DNA of 30,250 nucleotides from a bacterium (lineage in GTDB: Bacteria > Patescibacteriota > Minisyncoccia > UBA6257 > 2-01-FULL-56-20): NCBI GenBank assembly GCA_021817655.1, contig JAKAGE010000002.1:1-30250 (forward strand), given 5' to 3'. Shown here one piece after another: positions 1 to 7,932 of this stretch. The stretch's first letter is position 1. Each line of letters begins with the position of its first letter. The translations under genes were made by a program, and so were the position numbers. Below the pieces are notes generated by a model. The model had not been told where the DNA came from. It made no database searches and saw nothing but the letters and a program-made list of their open reading frames with translations.

Positions 1-1
1 T

Positions 2-1201
2 GAGATCGGCAACAGCGTGTTCATGGAGTATAAAAAGCGCGAGGACGGCAGTTTCGAAAAGCTTGCCCAGCGTAATGTGGATTTCGGCGGCGGGCTTGAG
101 CGCATCGCGGCGGCGAGCATCAACGACCCCGACGTGTTCCATATCGACGCCTTCAAAACAATGTACGACGCGCTTGATTTCGAATCGGCGCCGACCGCCG
201 CAACGCTCAAGGAGGTGCGCGTGATCCTCGATCACATGCGCGCGGCGGTCTTCCTTATCGCCGACGGCGTGCGTCCATCGAACAAGCTCCAGGGCTACAT
301 CCTGCGGCGCCTGCTCCGCCGCGTGGCGCTCTTCGGCCGCGCCATCTTCGGTGCGGACAAATACCACGAGCGCATCATGGCGATGGTGGGGGTCGTCGCG
401 GAGTATTACGGCGGCTATTACGAGAATGTGGCGAGCGAAGCGGAAACGGTTCGTGCGGAGATCGGAGCGGAATTCGCCAAGTTCGATGCGGTGGTGGTGA
501 ACGGGCTGAAGGAGCTTGATAAGATCCTTGCCGCGGGCACGATCAGCGGAAAGGACGCGTTCGATCTTTTGCAGACGTACGGCTTTCCCTGGGAACTCAC
601 GCAGGAGATCGCGGAGAAGAACGGCGTTTCGGTGGACCGTGCGGCGTTCGAGGAGGAATTCAAAAAGCATCGCGACCTTTCGCGCACCGCATCGGCGGGT
701 ACGTTCAAGGGCGGTCTTGCCGACGCGTCGGAGAAGACCGTGCGCTTGCATACCGCACACCACCTGTTGCTCCGCGCGCTCCAGACGGTGCTCGGGCCGG
801 CGGTCAAGCAGCGCGGTTCGAACATCACCGCCGAGCGCCTGCGCATGGACTTCAATTATGGCGCGAAGATGACGGAGGAGCAGAAGGCGGAAGCGGAGCG
901 CATCGTGAACGAGAAGATCGCGGAGGACCTGCCGGTGATCCGGAGCGAGATGGCGCGCGAGGACGCTGAGAAGCTGGGAGCCGAGCACGAGTTCGGCGCG
1001 AAATATCCGGACCGCGTGTCCGTCTATTCGGTCGGACCGAAGGGCGCGACGCTGGCCGACCCGAAGTTCGATACGGCATTTTCGATCGAGTTTTGCGGCG
1101 GACCGCACGTGGCCCACACCGGCGAGATCGGGACGTTCAAGATCGTGAAGGAGGAGGCGGTGGCCGCCGGCATCCGGCGCATTCGGGGAGTGATCGAATA
1201 G
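2..1201 (+). CDS. alaS: Alanyl-tRNA synthetase, 3' part (5' end outside window)
   Basis: Charges tRNA-Ala with alanine and hydrolyses mischarged Ser/Gly-tRNA-Ala in the cytoplasm. The frame is open from base 2 (EIGNSVFMEYK), so the N-terminal catalytic part lies off the left edge; GTG at 17 is only the first internal start-like codon. Visible are the class II motif region RNVDFGGGLERI, the tRNA-recognition helices LDHMRAAVFLIADGVRPSN and QGYILRRLLRRV, and the editing-site metal ligands HTAHH (HxxxH) and CGGPH (CxxxH). The protein stops 26 residues after that CxxxH, at GIRRIRGVIE, exactly where the editing domain ends, so the C-terminal C-Ala dimerisation domain of typical bacterial AlaRS (about 870 aa) is absent. 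Identity is very secure. Confidence 0.96.
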   Translation, partial: EIGNSVFMEYKKREDGSFEKLAQRNVDFGGGLERIAAASINDPDVFHIDAFKTMYDALDFESAPTAATLKEVRVILDHMRAAVFLIADGVRPSNKLQGYILRRLLRRVALFGRAIFGADKYHERIMAMVGVVAEYYGGYYENVASEAETVRAEIGAEFAKFDAVVVNGLKELDKILAAGTISGKDAFDLLQTYGFPWELTQEIAEKNGVSVDRAAFEEEFKKHRDLSRTASAGTFKGGLADASEKTVRLHTAHHLLLRALQTVLGPAVKQRGSNITAERLRMDFNYGAKMTEEQKAEAERIVNEKIAEDLPVIRSEMAREDAEKLGAEHEFGAKYPDRVSVYSVGPKGATLADPKFDTAFSIEFCGGPHVAHTGEIGTFKIVKEEAVAAGIRRIRGVIE

Positions 1202-1216
1202 TTTGCTGATCCGCCG

Positions 1217-1225
1217 TGCTATGAT
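1217..1225 (+). promoter_or_regulatory. Extended -10 promoter (TGCTATGAT) for the FtsA/PilM-like gene
   Basis: TG at 1217-1218, one base, then TATGAT at 1220-1225. The hexamer ends 6 nt before the GTG at 1232, so the transcript would begin at or next to the start codon. No good -35 hexamer is visible at 16-18 bp, which fits an extended -10 promoter. Confidence 0.5.
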
Positions 1226-1231
1226 GAAGGG

Positions 1232-2410
1232 GTGAAGAGGCCTTCATTCCTCAAACCGCGAGAGAAATTCCTGGTGCTCGAGATCACGCCCGCCGGGGCG
1301 AACGGGCTGTTCCTTTCCGTCGATGACGAGCGGAACCTCCTTTTCGAGAAATTTTCCGAAGGGATCGATCTTAAAAGATTCATGAAGTCGCCGGTCCGGA
1401 GCATCGCGCAGCGCTCGTGGGAGGGGGAGTATCTGTTCAAGGGGCATCGCAAGGTGATCGTGGCGGCGGATCCCGCGCTTGCGACGACGATCCCGGTCCC
1501 GCTCGCGTTGCCGCGGGAGGCGGGGAGCGGGAAAAGCCAGATCATGCTCGCGGAGCTGGAGAACATGATCGCGCAGGCGATGGGGAAGATCTTCAACCAG
1601 TGCCGCGCGGAGGCGGCGAAGCGGCTGGGCGTTCATGAGGTGGATACGGTGCTTGTCGGGGCAAAGGCCCGGAACTTTTCGGTGGACGGGCATCGGGTGA
1701 TGGACCCCGTCGGTTTCGCGGGGAAAAAAGTGTCGCTCCTCCTCGAGCTTACGTTCACGGCGCGCGCGCTTTTCGAGGACCTTCAGCAGCAGTTCAATTC
1801 GCCGGACGATTTTTTCTTCGCGGAGTCTCCGCAATCGCGCCTGACGTCCCTTGCGCGCGTGCGGAAGCTTCCGCTCAATTTGATTGCGGAGGACGGACCG
1901 CGCGGTGCGGCGTTGTACGTGCTTCAGGAGACCAGGGACGGCCATCCGGTGCTTTACCGGGAGAAGCTGCAGTGGAGCTTCGAAGGGCTTTTTCTCCGTA
2001 TCGCCGCGGAGCTCGGCGTGAGCGATGCCGCGGCACGGGAACTGTATCGTTCATATTGTGCCGGCGGCATGTCCGCCGGCGCCGCCCGCGCGTTCAAGAA
2101 AGTGATCGATCCGGCCGTGGATGCCTTGCTCAAAGAAGCCGGGAAGGCGAAGCTCCGGGGGCCTGTGTATATCGATGCGGACCATGACCTGCCGTTCGCC
2201 CTGCCGCATCGCCACGGGAGCATGGTATTCGAGCGTTTCCCGGCGGGGGAGGTTCTGGGGCAGCTCGGGTTTGCCGAGGATATCGCCCGGAGCATGCCCC
2301 GGCGCGCCGTCTATCGGACGCTCCTTCCGTTCATCGAGGCGTATTTCGATCGAAGCAATTCGGAGATCAACCAAAAGCTCCGGCGGCGGCTCCATTGGCT
2401 CGTCGACTGA
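1232..2410 (+). CDS. FtsA/PilM-like (actin-fold) protein, putative
   Basis: A 392-residue soluble protein with no signal peptide or membrane segment. The opening strand FLVLEITPAGANGLFLSVD resembles the phosphate-1 strand of the actin/FtsA/PilM fold, and a later segment VDGHRVMDPVGFAGKKVSLLLEL looks like the FtsA/PilM insertion subdomain; the nucleotide-binding motifs are weak, so ATP binding is uncertain. The GTG at 1232 is chosen because the frame opens there and a TGCTATGAT element ends 6 nt upstream; the next in-frame ATG (1382) would remove the first strand. It is followed by a membrane protein whose large domain faces outside, and the pair may form a cytoplasmic/membrane unit like PilM with its membrane partners. 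That pairing is inference, and the family call is moderate to low. Confidence 0.5.
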   Translation: MKRPSFLKPREKFLVLEITPAGANGLFLSVDDERNLLFEKFSEGIDLKRFMKSPVRSIAQRSWEGEYLFKGHRKVIVAADPALATTIPVPLALPREAGSGKSQIMLAELENMIAQAMGKIFNQCRAEAAKRLGVHEVDTVLVGAKARNFSVDGHRVMDPVGFAGKKVSLLLELTFTARALFEDLQQQFNSPDDFFFAESPQSRLTSLARVRKLPLNLIAEDGPRGAALYVLQETRDGHPVLYREKLQWSFEGLFLRIAAELGVSDAAARELYRSYCAGGMSAGAARAFKKVIDPAVDALLKEAGKAKLRGPVYIDADHDLPFALPHRHGSMVFERFPAGEVLGQLGFAEDIARSMPRRAVYRTLLPFIEAYFDRSNSEINQKLRRRLHWLVD

Positions 2411-2488
2411 GAGAAGGGGGCTGCAGCGACGGGGCGCCGACCGGCGTGCATAATATGATATACTTTTTAGGTACTATTGTTATATAAA

Positions 2489-4228
2489 ATGAAAAAGATC
2501 ATCGTTGATAAGGGCGAAGGGATCGCGGAGGTCATCGATCGGGTGCTTGCCGAGCCCGATGACGAGATATCGCTCGTCATCCCGAAAGGGTCCGCGCTCG
2601 GCCGTTCCGTCAGCAATTTTCATCTTTTGAAGCGGGAAGCGGACTCCGCCGGGCGGAGCGTCGTCGTCGAATCGGTCGATGAGACGATCCTTGCCTTTGC
2701 GAAAGAAAGCGGCATCGAATCGAGCCATCCGTTATGGAAGGGAGTGCGGGGCACGGGTGGATTCTCCGACATCGTTCCGCGCGGATCGGAAGCGGGAGAA
2801 TCCTCTGCTGCGGCGCGGGAAGCGGAACGGCGTCCGGCGGAGCGTCCGGCGGCGGGAAAACGTTCCCGGAAGATGCCGGCCGTCGAGAAAGAAGAGGCGG
2901 ATGATGACATCGACGAAGAGGATGATCGCGAACGCGAGGAGGAAACAAAGGAGCGGGAAGAGGAGCGGTTCTTCGGCGAGTCGGTGGAAACGGCGTCGCG
3001 CCTCGGGTCCCTCCGGAAAAGATTTTTCGACGGCGCGCCGGAGATCGTCGATGACAATGATGATGAGGAAGATGGCGGGCGGCGCTCGTTCGGTCCGGTC
3101 GGCTGGTGGGTCGCGGGCATCATCGTCGTGGCGGGCGTTGCGCTTTATGTTCTGACGGCGTTCTTCAATCATGCGACGATCGCGATCAACTTCAAGCAGA
3201 CGCCGTGGAGCTATCAGGGGACTTTTACCGCCGACAAGAACGCCGTCGGCATCGACCCTTCGAGCAATACCATTCCTGCGCAGGTGTTCACGTTCCCGAA
3301 GAACATGACGGCGACCTTCACGGGTTCGTCCGTTCAGCAGGTTGCGCAGAAAGCGCGGGGGACGATCACGATCTATAACGATTACAGCGCGAAACCGCAG
3401 GTGCTCATTGCGACGACGCGGTTCGAGACGCCGGACGGGAAGATCTTCCGGATCACGAACAGCGTGACGGTGCCCGGCGAGACCATGGGGGCGAACGGAC
3501 AGCTTGCGCCCTCGTCGATCACGGCTCCGATCGTGGCGGACCAGGCAGGGCCTGCGTACAATATCGGGCCGGTGCCGAAGCTCACCATTCCGGGATTTGC
3601 GAGCGACCCTGCGCGCGAGGCGGGATTTTATGGGGCGATCACCGCTTCGACGACCGGAGGATTCATCGGAAAGACCGCGGTGCCCACCGCCGCGGATATC
3701 GCAGCGGCAAAGGCATCCACGACCGCGCAGCTTCAGTCGGTGCTTGCGAACGGATTCCAGGGCACATATCCGAACAATTTCAAGATCCTCCCCGGCGCGA
3801 CGAACATCCAGGTCGGCACGCTCATCGTGAACACCTCGACGGATGCGAACGGCAATTACACCGTTTTCGGCAACGCGACCCTGACCGCGATCGGATTCGA
3901 CGAGTCCGCGCTGAAGAATTATCTGCTTACGCTCGCCCAATCCCAGGAAGCGAGTTCCACGTTCAAATCCATCACATTGAATTACAGCAGCGTGAGCGCG
4001 GATTTCGCAAAGGGAACGGTATCCTTCGGGCTTGCGGTTCAGGCGGAGCTTGAGCCGGCGCTCAGTGCGGCCAATTTCGTGACGGAGATCGAGGGCATGA
4101 GCGTGGGCGACGCCCGCAGCACGATTTCCGCGCTTCCCGAGCTCTCGGACGGCACGATCTCGCTCTGGCCTTCGTGGCTGGGGAGCATTCCGCGGGACCC
4201 CTCAAAGATCAGTATTACGGTGAACTAA
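2489..4228 (+). CDS. Single-pass membrane protein with large extracytoplasmic domain, conserved in CPR
   Basis: About 579 residues. A small alpha/beta domain (1-90, MKKIIVDKGEGIAEVIDRVL..., with LVIPKGSALGRS) is cytoplasmic. A highly charged linker (about 125-175, runs of D/E/R) follows, then one membrane helix (about 205-226, WWVAGIIVVAGVALYVL) and a roughly 350-residue Thr/Ala/Asn-rich exported domain with segments such as GTITIYNDYS, FRITNSVTVPGE and YNIGPVPKLTIPGF. The latter resembles domains in CPR proteins sometimes labelled baseplate J-like. The ATG at 2489 is preferred to the TTG at 2477 because MKKIIVDKGEG starts the first strand. There is no Shine-Dalgarno; AT-rich -10-like sequences (TATGAT 2454-2459, TACTAT 2472-2477) precede it. 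The function is unknown; it may be an envelope or pilus-assembly component. Confidence 0.75.
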   Translation: MKKIIVDKGEGIAEVIDRVLAEPDDEISLVIPKGSALGRSVSNFHLLKREADSAGRSVVVESVDETILAFAKESGIESSHPLWKGVRGTGGFSDIVPRGSEAGESSAAAREAERRPAERPAAGKRSRKMPAVEKEEADDDIDEEDDREREEETKEREEERFFGESVETASRLGSLRKRFFDGAPEIVDDNDDEEDGGRRSFGPVGWWVAGIIVVAGVALYVLTAFFNHATIAINFKQTPWSYQGTFTADKNAVGIDPSSNTIPAQVFTFPKNMTATFTGSSVQQVAQKARGTITIYNDYSAKPQVLIATTRFETPDGKIFRITNSVTVPGETMGANGQLAPSSITAPIVADQAGPAYNIGPVPKLTIPGFASDPAREAGFYGAITASTTGGFIGKTAVPTAADIAAAKASTTAQLQSVLANGFQGTYPNNFKILPGATNIQVGTLIVNTSTDANGNYTVFGNATLTAIGFDESALKNYLLTLAQSQEASSTFKSITLNYSSVSADFAKGTVSFGLAVQAELEPALSAANFVTEIEGMSVGDARSTISALPELSDGTISLWPSWLGSIPRDPSKISITVN

Positions 4229-4249
4229 CGCACCCGGCTTGCGGAAGGT

Positions 4250-4279
4250 TTGACAATCCGCCGGCCCTTCGTATATAAT
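4250..4279 (+). promoter_or_regulatory. Near-consensus sigma70-type promoter of the infA-ribosomal protein operon
   Basis: TTGACA at 4250-4255, an 18-bp spacer, and TATAAT at 4274-4279. Both hexamers are perfect. Expected start of transcription is near 4286, giving infA a leader of roughly 33 nt. It lies just after the stop codon of the preceding gene. Confidence 0.9.
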
Positions 4280-4318
4280 CCTCACATTGGTCAATGAGCC
4301 AACGCTTGATTTTATCTG

Positions 4319-4528
4319 ATGGAAACTGAGGCTGCGAAAGAGGGCAAGGTCTACGAAGCCCTGCCAGGTTTGCTGTTTCGGGTCAAGATGAATGGTTCCG
4401 AGACCGAGGTCCTTGCGCATCTCGCGGGGAAGATGAAGCTGCACAACATCAGGGTTCTCCCTGGAGACCGGGTGCTTGTTGAGCTGAGTCCCGATGGCGA
4501 GAAGGGAAGGATCGTGCGTCGTTTGTAG
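4319..4528 (+). CDS. infA: Translation initiation factor IF-1
   Basis: A 69-residue OB-fold protein that binds the ribosomal A site during initiation. The core matches the family closely: KVYEALPGLLFRVKMNG, VLAHLAGKMKLHNIRVLPGD and VLVELSPDGEKGRIVRR. Length is normal for IF-1. It is the first gene after the TTGACA/TATAAT promoter and heads the ribosomal protein operon, the common position for infA upstream of rpmJ. The ATG at 4319 follows TTTTATCTG, with no Shine-Dalgarno. Confidence 0.96.
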   Translation: METEAAKEGKVYEALPGLLFRVKMNGSETEVLAHLAGKMKLHNIRVLPGDRVLVELSPDGEKGRIVRRL

Positions 4529-4578
4529 CCGGAATGATCCCGGGTCGCCGCCGCCGCGGCATTTATCCATAGCGAACA

Positions 4579-4692
4579 ATGAAAGTACGAAGCTCCATCA
4601 AGAAGATCTGTTCGAGCTGCCAGATTGTAAAGCGAAATGGCAAGCTTTTTGTTCGCTGCAAAAATCCAAAACATAAGCAGCGCCAGGGCTAG
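4579..4692 (+). CDS. rpmJ: 50S ribosomal protein bL36
   Basis: A 37-residue protein (MKVRSSIKKICSSCQIVKRN...), small enough to be missed by length cut-offs. Zinc-ribbon ligands of the C+ form of bL36 are all present: C11, C14, C27 and H32. It lies between infA and rpsM, the canonical order. The reading ends at TAG 4690-4692. Confidence 0.97.
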   Translation: MKVRSSIKKICSSCQIVKRNGKLFVRCKNPKHKQRQG

Positions 4693-4722
4693 CGCCATCC
4701 ACACTATTACTCATCCATCACC

Positions 4723-5106
4723 ATGCGTATCTTCGGCGTGAACATTCCAGACAATAAGCGGATCGACGTCTCGCTTACCTATCTTTACGGGGTCGGGCCT
4801 GCCGTCAGTAAGAAGGCGCTTGCCGCCGCGAAGATCGAAGCGGCCCGGCGCGCCAAGGACCTCAACGCCGACGAGGTGCTTCGCATCCAGAACTTCCTTG
4901 AGAAGAATTTTCCCGTGGAGGGCGAGCTTCGGCAGCTCATCAAGCGCAATGTCACGCGCCTCAAGGATCTCGGCGCATATCGCGGCATGCGGCATGCGCG
5001 GCGCCTTCCGGTTCGCGGCCAGCGTACGCGCACCAATTCACGAACCGTCCGCGGCAACGTCCGCAAGACCGCCGGAAGCGGCAAGAGGAAAGTCGAGCTG
5101 AAGTAA
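4723..5106 (+). CDS. rpsM: 30S ribosomal protein uS13
   Basis: A 127-residue protein of the small-subunit head that contacts the P-site tRNA and uL5. Family signatures are clear: RIFGVNIPDNKRIDVSLTYLYGVG at the start, LRQLIKRNVTRLKDLGAYRGMRH in the middle, and the basic tail LPVRGQRTRTNSRTVRG. Length is normal. The ATG follows CATCCATCACC rather than a purine-rich ribosome binding site. It lies 30 nt after rpmJ and 11 nt before rpsK. Confidence 0.98.
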   Translation: MRIFGVNIPDNKRIDVSLTYLYGVGPAVSKKALAAAKIEAARRAKDLNADEVLRIQNFLEKNFPVEGELRQLIKRNVTRLKDLGAYRGMRHARRLPVRGQRTRTNSRTVRGNVRKTAGSGKRKVELK

Positions 5107-5117
5107 TACGACACCAC

Positions 5118-5576
5118 ATGGGAAAGAAAAAAGTCACAACACAAGAGGGGGATGCGGCGATCAAGGAGAATGCCGCGGTTGAAGCTGCCGCAACGAAGGC
5201 CGCGCAATCCGCCGGGCGGAAGGCGAAGCGCGTCCAGGAAGGCAAGGTCTTCATCAATGCCACCTATAACAACACGGTCGTCACGGTCACCGATACGAAC
5301 GGCAACGTCCTTGCGTGGGCGTCGGCCGGTTCGCTCGGGTTCTCGGGCCCCAAGAAGGCCACCCCGTTCGCATCGTCCAAGGTGATCGCGGCGATCACGG
5401 AGAAGGTCCAGGCGAGCGGCCCCAAGGATATCGCGGTCGTCGTCAAAGGGATCGGCTCGGGCCGGGATTCGGCCATCCGTTCGCTCATCAACAACGGCTT
5501 CAATATCCTTTCGATCAAAGATGCGACGCCGGTGCCGCATAACGGGCCACGCCCCGCAAAGACGCGCCGCGTATAA
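5118..5576 (+). CDS. rpsK: 30S ribosomal protein uS11
   Basis: 152 residues, with an Ala/Lys-rich N-terminal extension of about 35 residues ahead of the conserved core. The core shows GKVFINATYNNTVVTVTDTNGNVLAWASAG, the GPKKATPFAS segment, and the C-terminal rRNA-binding tail DATPVPHNGPRPAKTRRV. It forms part of the 30S platform near the Shine-Dalgarno helix of 16S rRNA. It sits within the operon 11 nt after rpsM and is preceded by ACGACACCAC rather than a Shine-Dalgarno sequence. Confidence 0.98.
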   Translation: MGKKKVTTQEGDAAIKENAAVEAAATKAAQSAGRKAKRVQEGKVFINATYNNTVVTVTDTNGNVLAWASAGSLGFSGPKKATPFASSKVIAAITEKVQASGPKDIAVVVKGIGSGRDSAIRSLINNGFNILSIKDATPVPHNGPRPAKTRRV

Positions 5577-5584
5577 TCAGAAAT

Positions 5585-5613
5585 TTGATTCTATCGGGAA
5601 AAATCGTTATCAT
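5585..5613 (+). promoter_or_regulatory. Putative internal promoter upstream of rpsD
   Basis: TTGATT at 5585-5590, a 17-bp spacer, and TATCAT at 5608-5613, in the 59-bp gap between rpsK and rpsD. It could raise expression of rpsD-rpoA-rplQ independently of the infA promoter. This is prediction from hexamers only. Confidence 0.5.
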
Positions 5614-5635
5614 ATCAATCACGTAAATCATCATC

Positions 5636-6253
5636 ATGCTGGGTCCTAAGGAGAAAAAAGAGCGGGCGTTGGGCGTGCGGCTCGGCCTCAAAGGCGATCG
5701 CGCATCCTCCCCGAAGTCGGCCATGGTCCGCAAGCCGTACCGCCCCGGTGCGCACGGCCCGTCTTCGCGACCGTCCGCGCTCTCCGAGTTCGGCCTCCAG
5801 CTCCGCGAAAAGAACAAGTTCAAGATCGCATACGGCGTGAACGAGAACAACCTCCGCCGCCTGTTCGCGATCGCGGTGCAGACAAAAGGCGAGTCCGGCC
5901 GAAAGCTGCTCGAACTGCTCGAGACGCGGCTCGACTCGGTCGTATTCCTCATGGGATGGGCGGTTTCCCGCGGCGCGGCGCGGACGATCGTCGTGCAGGG
6001 CCATATCCGCGTGAACGGCAAGAAAGTGACCTCGCCGGGCTATCAGCTTCGCGTCGGGGACAAAATCGCGGTTCGCCCGGAATCGAAGGATAAGAAGGCC
6101 TTCGCCGACCGCCGTGAAATGATCAAGAAATACGACGCGCCGTCCTGGCTGCGCATGGATCCGGAGAAGCTCGAAGGGGAAGTGCTCTCGGTGCCGACAG
6201 ACATCAATCCTCCCTTCGAGATCAACTTATTGGTCGATTCATTCTCAAAATAA
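5636..6253 (+). CDS. rpsD: 30S ribosomal protein uS4, zinc-less form
   Basis: 205 residues. It nucleates 30S assembly by binding 16S rRNA. The S4 RNA-binding domain is clear (LLELLETRLDSVVFLMGWAVSRGAARTIVVQGHIRVNGKKVTSPGYQLRVGD), and the C-terminal PSWLRMDPEKLEGEVLSVP matches the family. In the N-terminal region, where many uS4 proteins carry a four-Cys zinc site, this one reads KGDRASSPKSAM with no cysteine, so it is the C-minus type. The start at MLGPKEKKERALG is slightly shortened relative to the usual Cys-containing N-terminus. It is preceded by AATCATCATC with no Shine-Dalgarno. Confidence 0.97.
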   Translation: MLGPKEKKERALGVRLGLKGDRASSPKSAMVRKPYRPGAHGPSSRPSALSEFGLQLREKNKFKIAYGVNENNLRRLFAIAVQTKGESGRKLLELLETRLDSVVFLMGWAVSRGAARTIVVQGHIRVNGKKVTSPGYQLRVGDKIAVRPESKDKKAFADRREMIKKYDAPSWLRMDPEKLEGEVLSVPTDINPPFEINLLVDSFSK

Positions 6254-6276
6254 AAAGTCGTAATCATCATTCATCC

Positions 6277-7038
6277 ATGGAATTTGCATATGTAAGCTCG
6301 AATGTTTCCGTAAAGACCATCTCCGAGACGGCGACGGAAGGCGTGTTCGAGATCGAAGGGTTGTATGCGGGATACGGGCTGACGGTCGGTACGGCGCTGC
6401 GCCGCGCGCTCCTTTCGTCCCTGCCGGGCGCCGCGGTGACGGAGATCAAGATCAAGAACGTGCCGCACGAGTTCTCGACCCTGCCGGGACTCAAGGAGGA
6501 TATCGTGGAGTTCGCGCTTAATTTCAAGAAGATCTATTTCCGCGCCCACACGGACGAGCCGCAGGTGCTCGCGCTCAAGCTGAAGGGCGAGACAGAGATC
6601 ACCGCGGGGGACATCGAGACGAATACCGACGTGGAGATCGTGAATCCGGACATCGTGCTCGGCCATCTTACCGCGAAAGACGCCGAGATCGACGTCGAAG
6701 TGAAGGTGGAGCGCGGTCTCGGCTATGTGCCGGTGGATGCGCGCAAGCCGGAAGGGCGCCTTCCGATCGGTACGATCGCGGTTGACGCCATCTTCACCCC
6801 GGTCATCAAGGTGAATTATACGATCGAGGACATGCGCGTCGGCGACCGTACGGACTATAACCGTCTTCGCCTGGAGGTCACGACGAACGGCACGGTGAGC
6901 CCGTCATCGGCGCTCCACAAGGCATCGAGCATCCTCAAGGATCATTTCGAGAAGGTGGGCGCTGTCGAGGTGAAGGAGTTCGAGGCGCCGAAAGAGGAAG
7001 GCGGAACGAAAAAGAAAGCAACGACGAAGAAGAAATAA
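6277..7038 (+). CDS. rpoA: DNA-directed RNA polymerase alpha subunit lacking the C-terminal domain
   Basis: 253 residues. The alpha-NTD dimerises and scaffolds beta and beta-prime. Its landmarks are present: FEIEGLYAGYGLTVGTALRRALLSSLPGAAV, GVPHEF-like NVPHEFSTLPGLKEDIVE, KVERGLGYVPVDARK, and IGTIAVDAIFTPVIKVNYTIEDMRVGDRTDYNRLRLEVTTNG. After the last NTD helix the protein runs straight into a Lys-rich tail (KEEGGTKKKATTKKK), so the usual linker and the roughly 70-residue alpha-CTD, which binds UP elements and activators, are missing (typical full length is about 310-330 aa). The stop is clean and the next gene follows, so this does not look like a frameshift. Confidence 0.97.
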   Translation: MEFAYVSSNVSVKTISETATEGVFEIEGLYAGYGLTVGTALRRALLSSLPGAAVTEIKIKNVPHEFSTLPGLKEDIVEFALNFKKIYFRAHTDEPQVLALKLKGETEITAGDIETNTDVEIVNPDIVLGHLTAKDAEIDVEVKVERGLGYVPVDARKPEGRLPIGTIAVDAIFTPVIKVNYTIEDMRVGDRTDYNRLRLEVTTNGTVSPSSALHKASSILKDHFEKVGAVEVKEFEAPKEEGGTKKKATTKKK

Positions 7039-7057
7039 TCATAAACTAACGAAGTGT

Positions 7058-7107
7058 GAGGTTGGGGTTTGCGGAGGCTCTTCCGTGCCTCCCCGGATCC
7101 CAACCTC
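7058..7107 (+). promoter_or_regulatory. Two-tier hairpin in the rpoA-rplQ gap
   Basis: An outer perfect 9-bp stem GAGGTTGGG (7058-7066) / CCCAACCTC (7099-7107) encloses an inner 6-bp stem GGAGGC (7073-7078) / GCCTCC (7087-7092). It is followed by AAAATGAAC, not a T-run, so it is not a canonical terminator. It ends 13 nt before the rplQ ATG, and it is the only such structure between the ribosomal genes. It could be an autoregulatory or mRNA-processing site for uL17; that function is inference. Confidence 0.55.
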
Positions 7108-7120
7108 AAAATGAACTACC

Positions 7121-7474
7121 ATGCGGCACGCAAAGAAAGGACGCACATTCGGCAGGCTTACCGGACCACGGGCATCGTTCGTGCGCAATTTGTGCAACGA
7201 CCTCATTCGTGCCGGTAAGATCGAGACGACCGAAGCGCGGGCGAGGGAGATCCGTCCGAAAGTGGAGCGTCTCGTGAGCTTCGCCAAAAAGGATACGGTG
7301 GCGCATCGCCGCCTGGTTGCGAGCCGCGTCGGGAACGATACGGTCGTGAAGAAACTGTTCACGGAATACGGCCCCAAGTATGCCGAGCGCGCGGGCGGAT
7401 ACCTCCGCATCACGAAGCTTGCGGAAGTCCGCAAGAGAGACGCCACGCGCATGGCGCGCATTGAATTCGTCTGA
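7121..7474 (+). CDS. rplQ: 50S ribosomal protein bL17
   Basis: 117 residues. MRHAKKGRTFGRLTGPRASFVRNLCNDLI is the diagnostic start of bL17, followed by KIETTEARAREIRPKVERLVSFAKKD and a C-terminal AGGYLRITKLAEVRKRDATRMARIEFV. Length is normal. It follows rpoA as in most bacteria. An alternative ATG at 7111 is out of frame. The end of the gene carries the -35 element of the next promoter. Confidence 0.97.
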   Translation: MRHAKKGRTFGRLTGPRASFVRNLCNDLIRAGKIETTEARAREIRPKVERLVSFAKKDTVAHRRLVASRVGNDTVVKKLFTEYGPKYAERAGGYLRITKLAEVRKRDATRMARIEFV

Positions 7475-7489
7475 TCATTCTGATACACT
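7461..7489 (+). promoter_or_regulatory. Putative promoter for rplM-rpsI
   Basis: TTGAAT at 7461-7466 (inside the end of rplQ), a 17-bp spacer, and TACACT at 7484-7489 preceded by the extended -10 dinucleotide TG at 7481-7482. Transcription would begin about 5 nt before the rplM ATG at 7501, giving a near-leaderless mRNA. Confidence 0.55.
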
Positions 7490-7500
7490 ATCCCCGAACC

Positions 7501-7926
7501 ATGGAATACCACGTCGACGCAAAGAATAAGGTCCTCGGCCGCCTGGCATCCGATATCGCCCTCATGCTGCAGGGCAAGAAGTCGGCCGGTTTCGAGCGCA
7601 ATCGCGTGAGCGGCGACAAAGTGTACGTGTCGAACTACGATGCGATCGTCGTTACGGGGAACAAAGCGACGGATAAGATCTATTACCAGCACACGGGCTA
7701 TGTCGGCCATCTCAAGGAAAAGAGCTTTATGCAGCACATGGAGCGCGATCCGAAGTTCGTCCTGCGCCGCGCGGTCCGCAAGATGCTCCCGCGGAACTTT
7801 TTGACCCAGAAGCGCCTCAAGAACCTCGTCTTCGTCGAGCCGGAGGGTGCGGCGAAGAACGCGTCGAAGAGAATCCGCCCGGTGAAGGCGACGCGGAAGG
7901 AAGTGAAACTGACCAACGGAAAGTAA
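7501..7926 (+). CDS. rplM: 50S ribosomal protein uL13
   Basis: 141 residues. An early-assembling large-subunit protein. Seen are VLGRLASDIALMLQGK, GDKVYVSNYDAIVVTGNKATDKIYYQHTGYVGHLK and the conserved AVRKMLPRNFLTQKRLKNLVFV (family MLPKN.L...RLKVY). Length is normal. It forms a pair with rpsI 6 nt downstream, as almost everywhere in bacteria, and probably has its own promoter. Confidence 0.97.
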   Translation: MEYHVDAKNKVLGRLASDIALMLQGKKSAGFERNRVSGDKVYVSNYDAIVVTGNKATDKIYYQHTGYVGHLKEKSFMQHMERDPKFVLRRAVRKMLPRNFLTQKRLKNLVFVEPEGAAKNASKRIRPVKATRKEVKLTNGK

Positions 7927-7932
7927 CGAATC

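Noticed and set aside
2732..3940. A 402-codon open frame on the minus strand
   Set aside because: It is antisense to the well-supported membrane protein gene at 2489-4228, is overloaded with Arg/His as expected from a GC-rich shadow frame, and has no recognisable domain.
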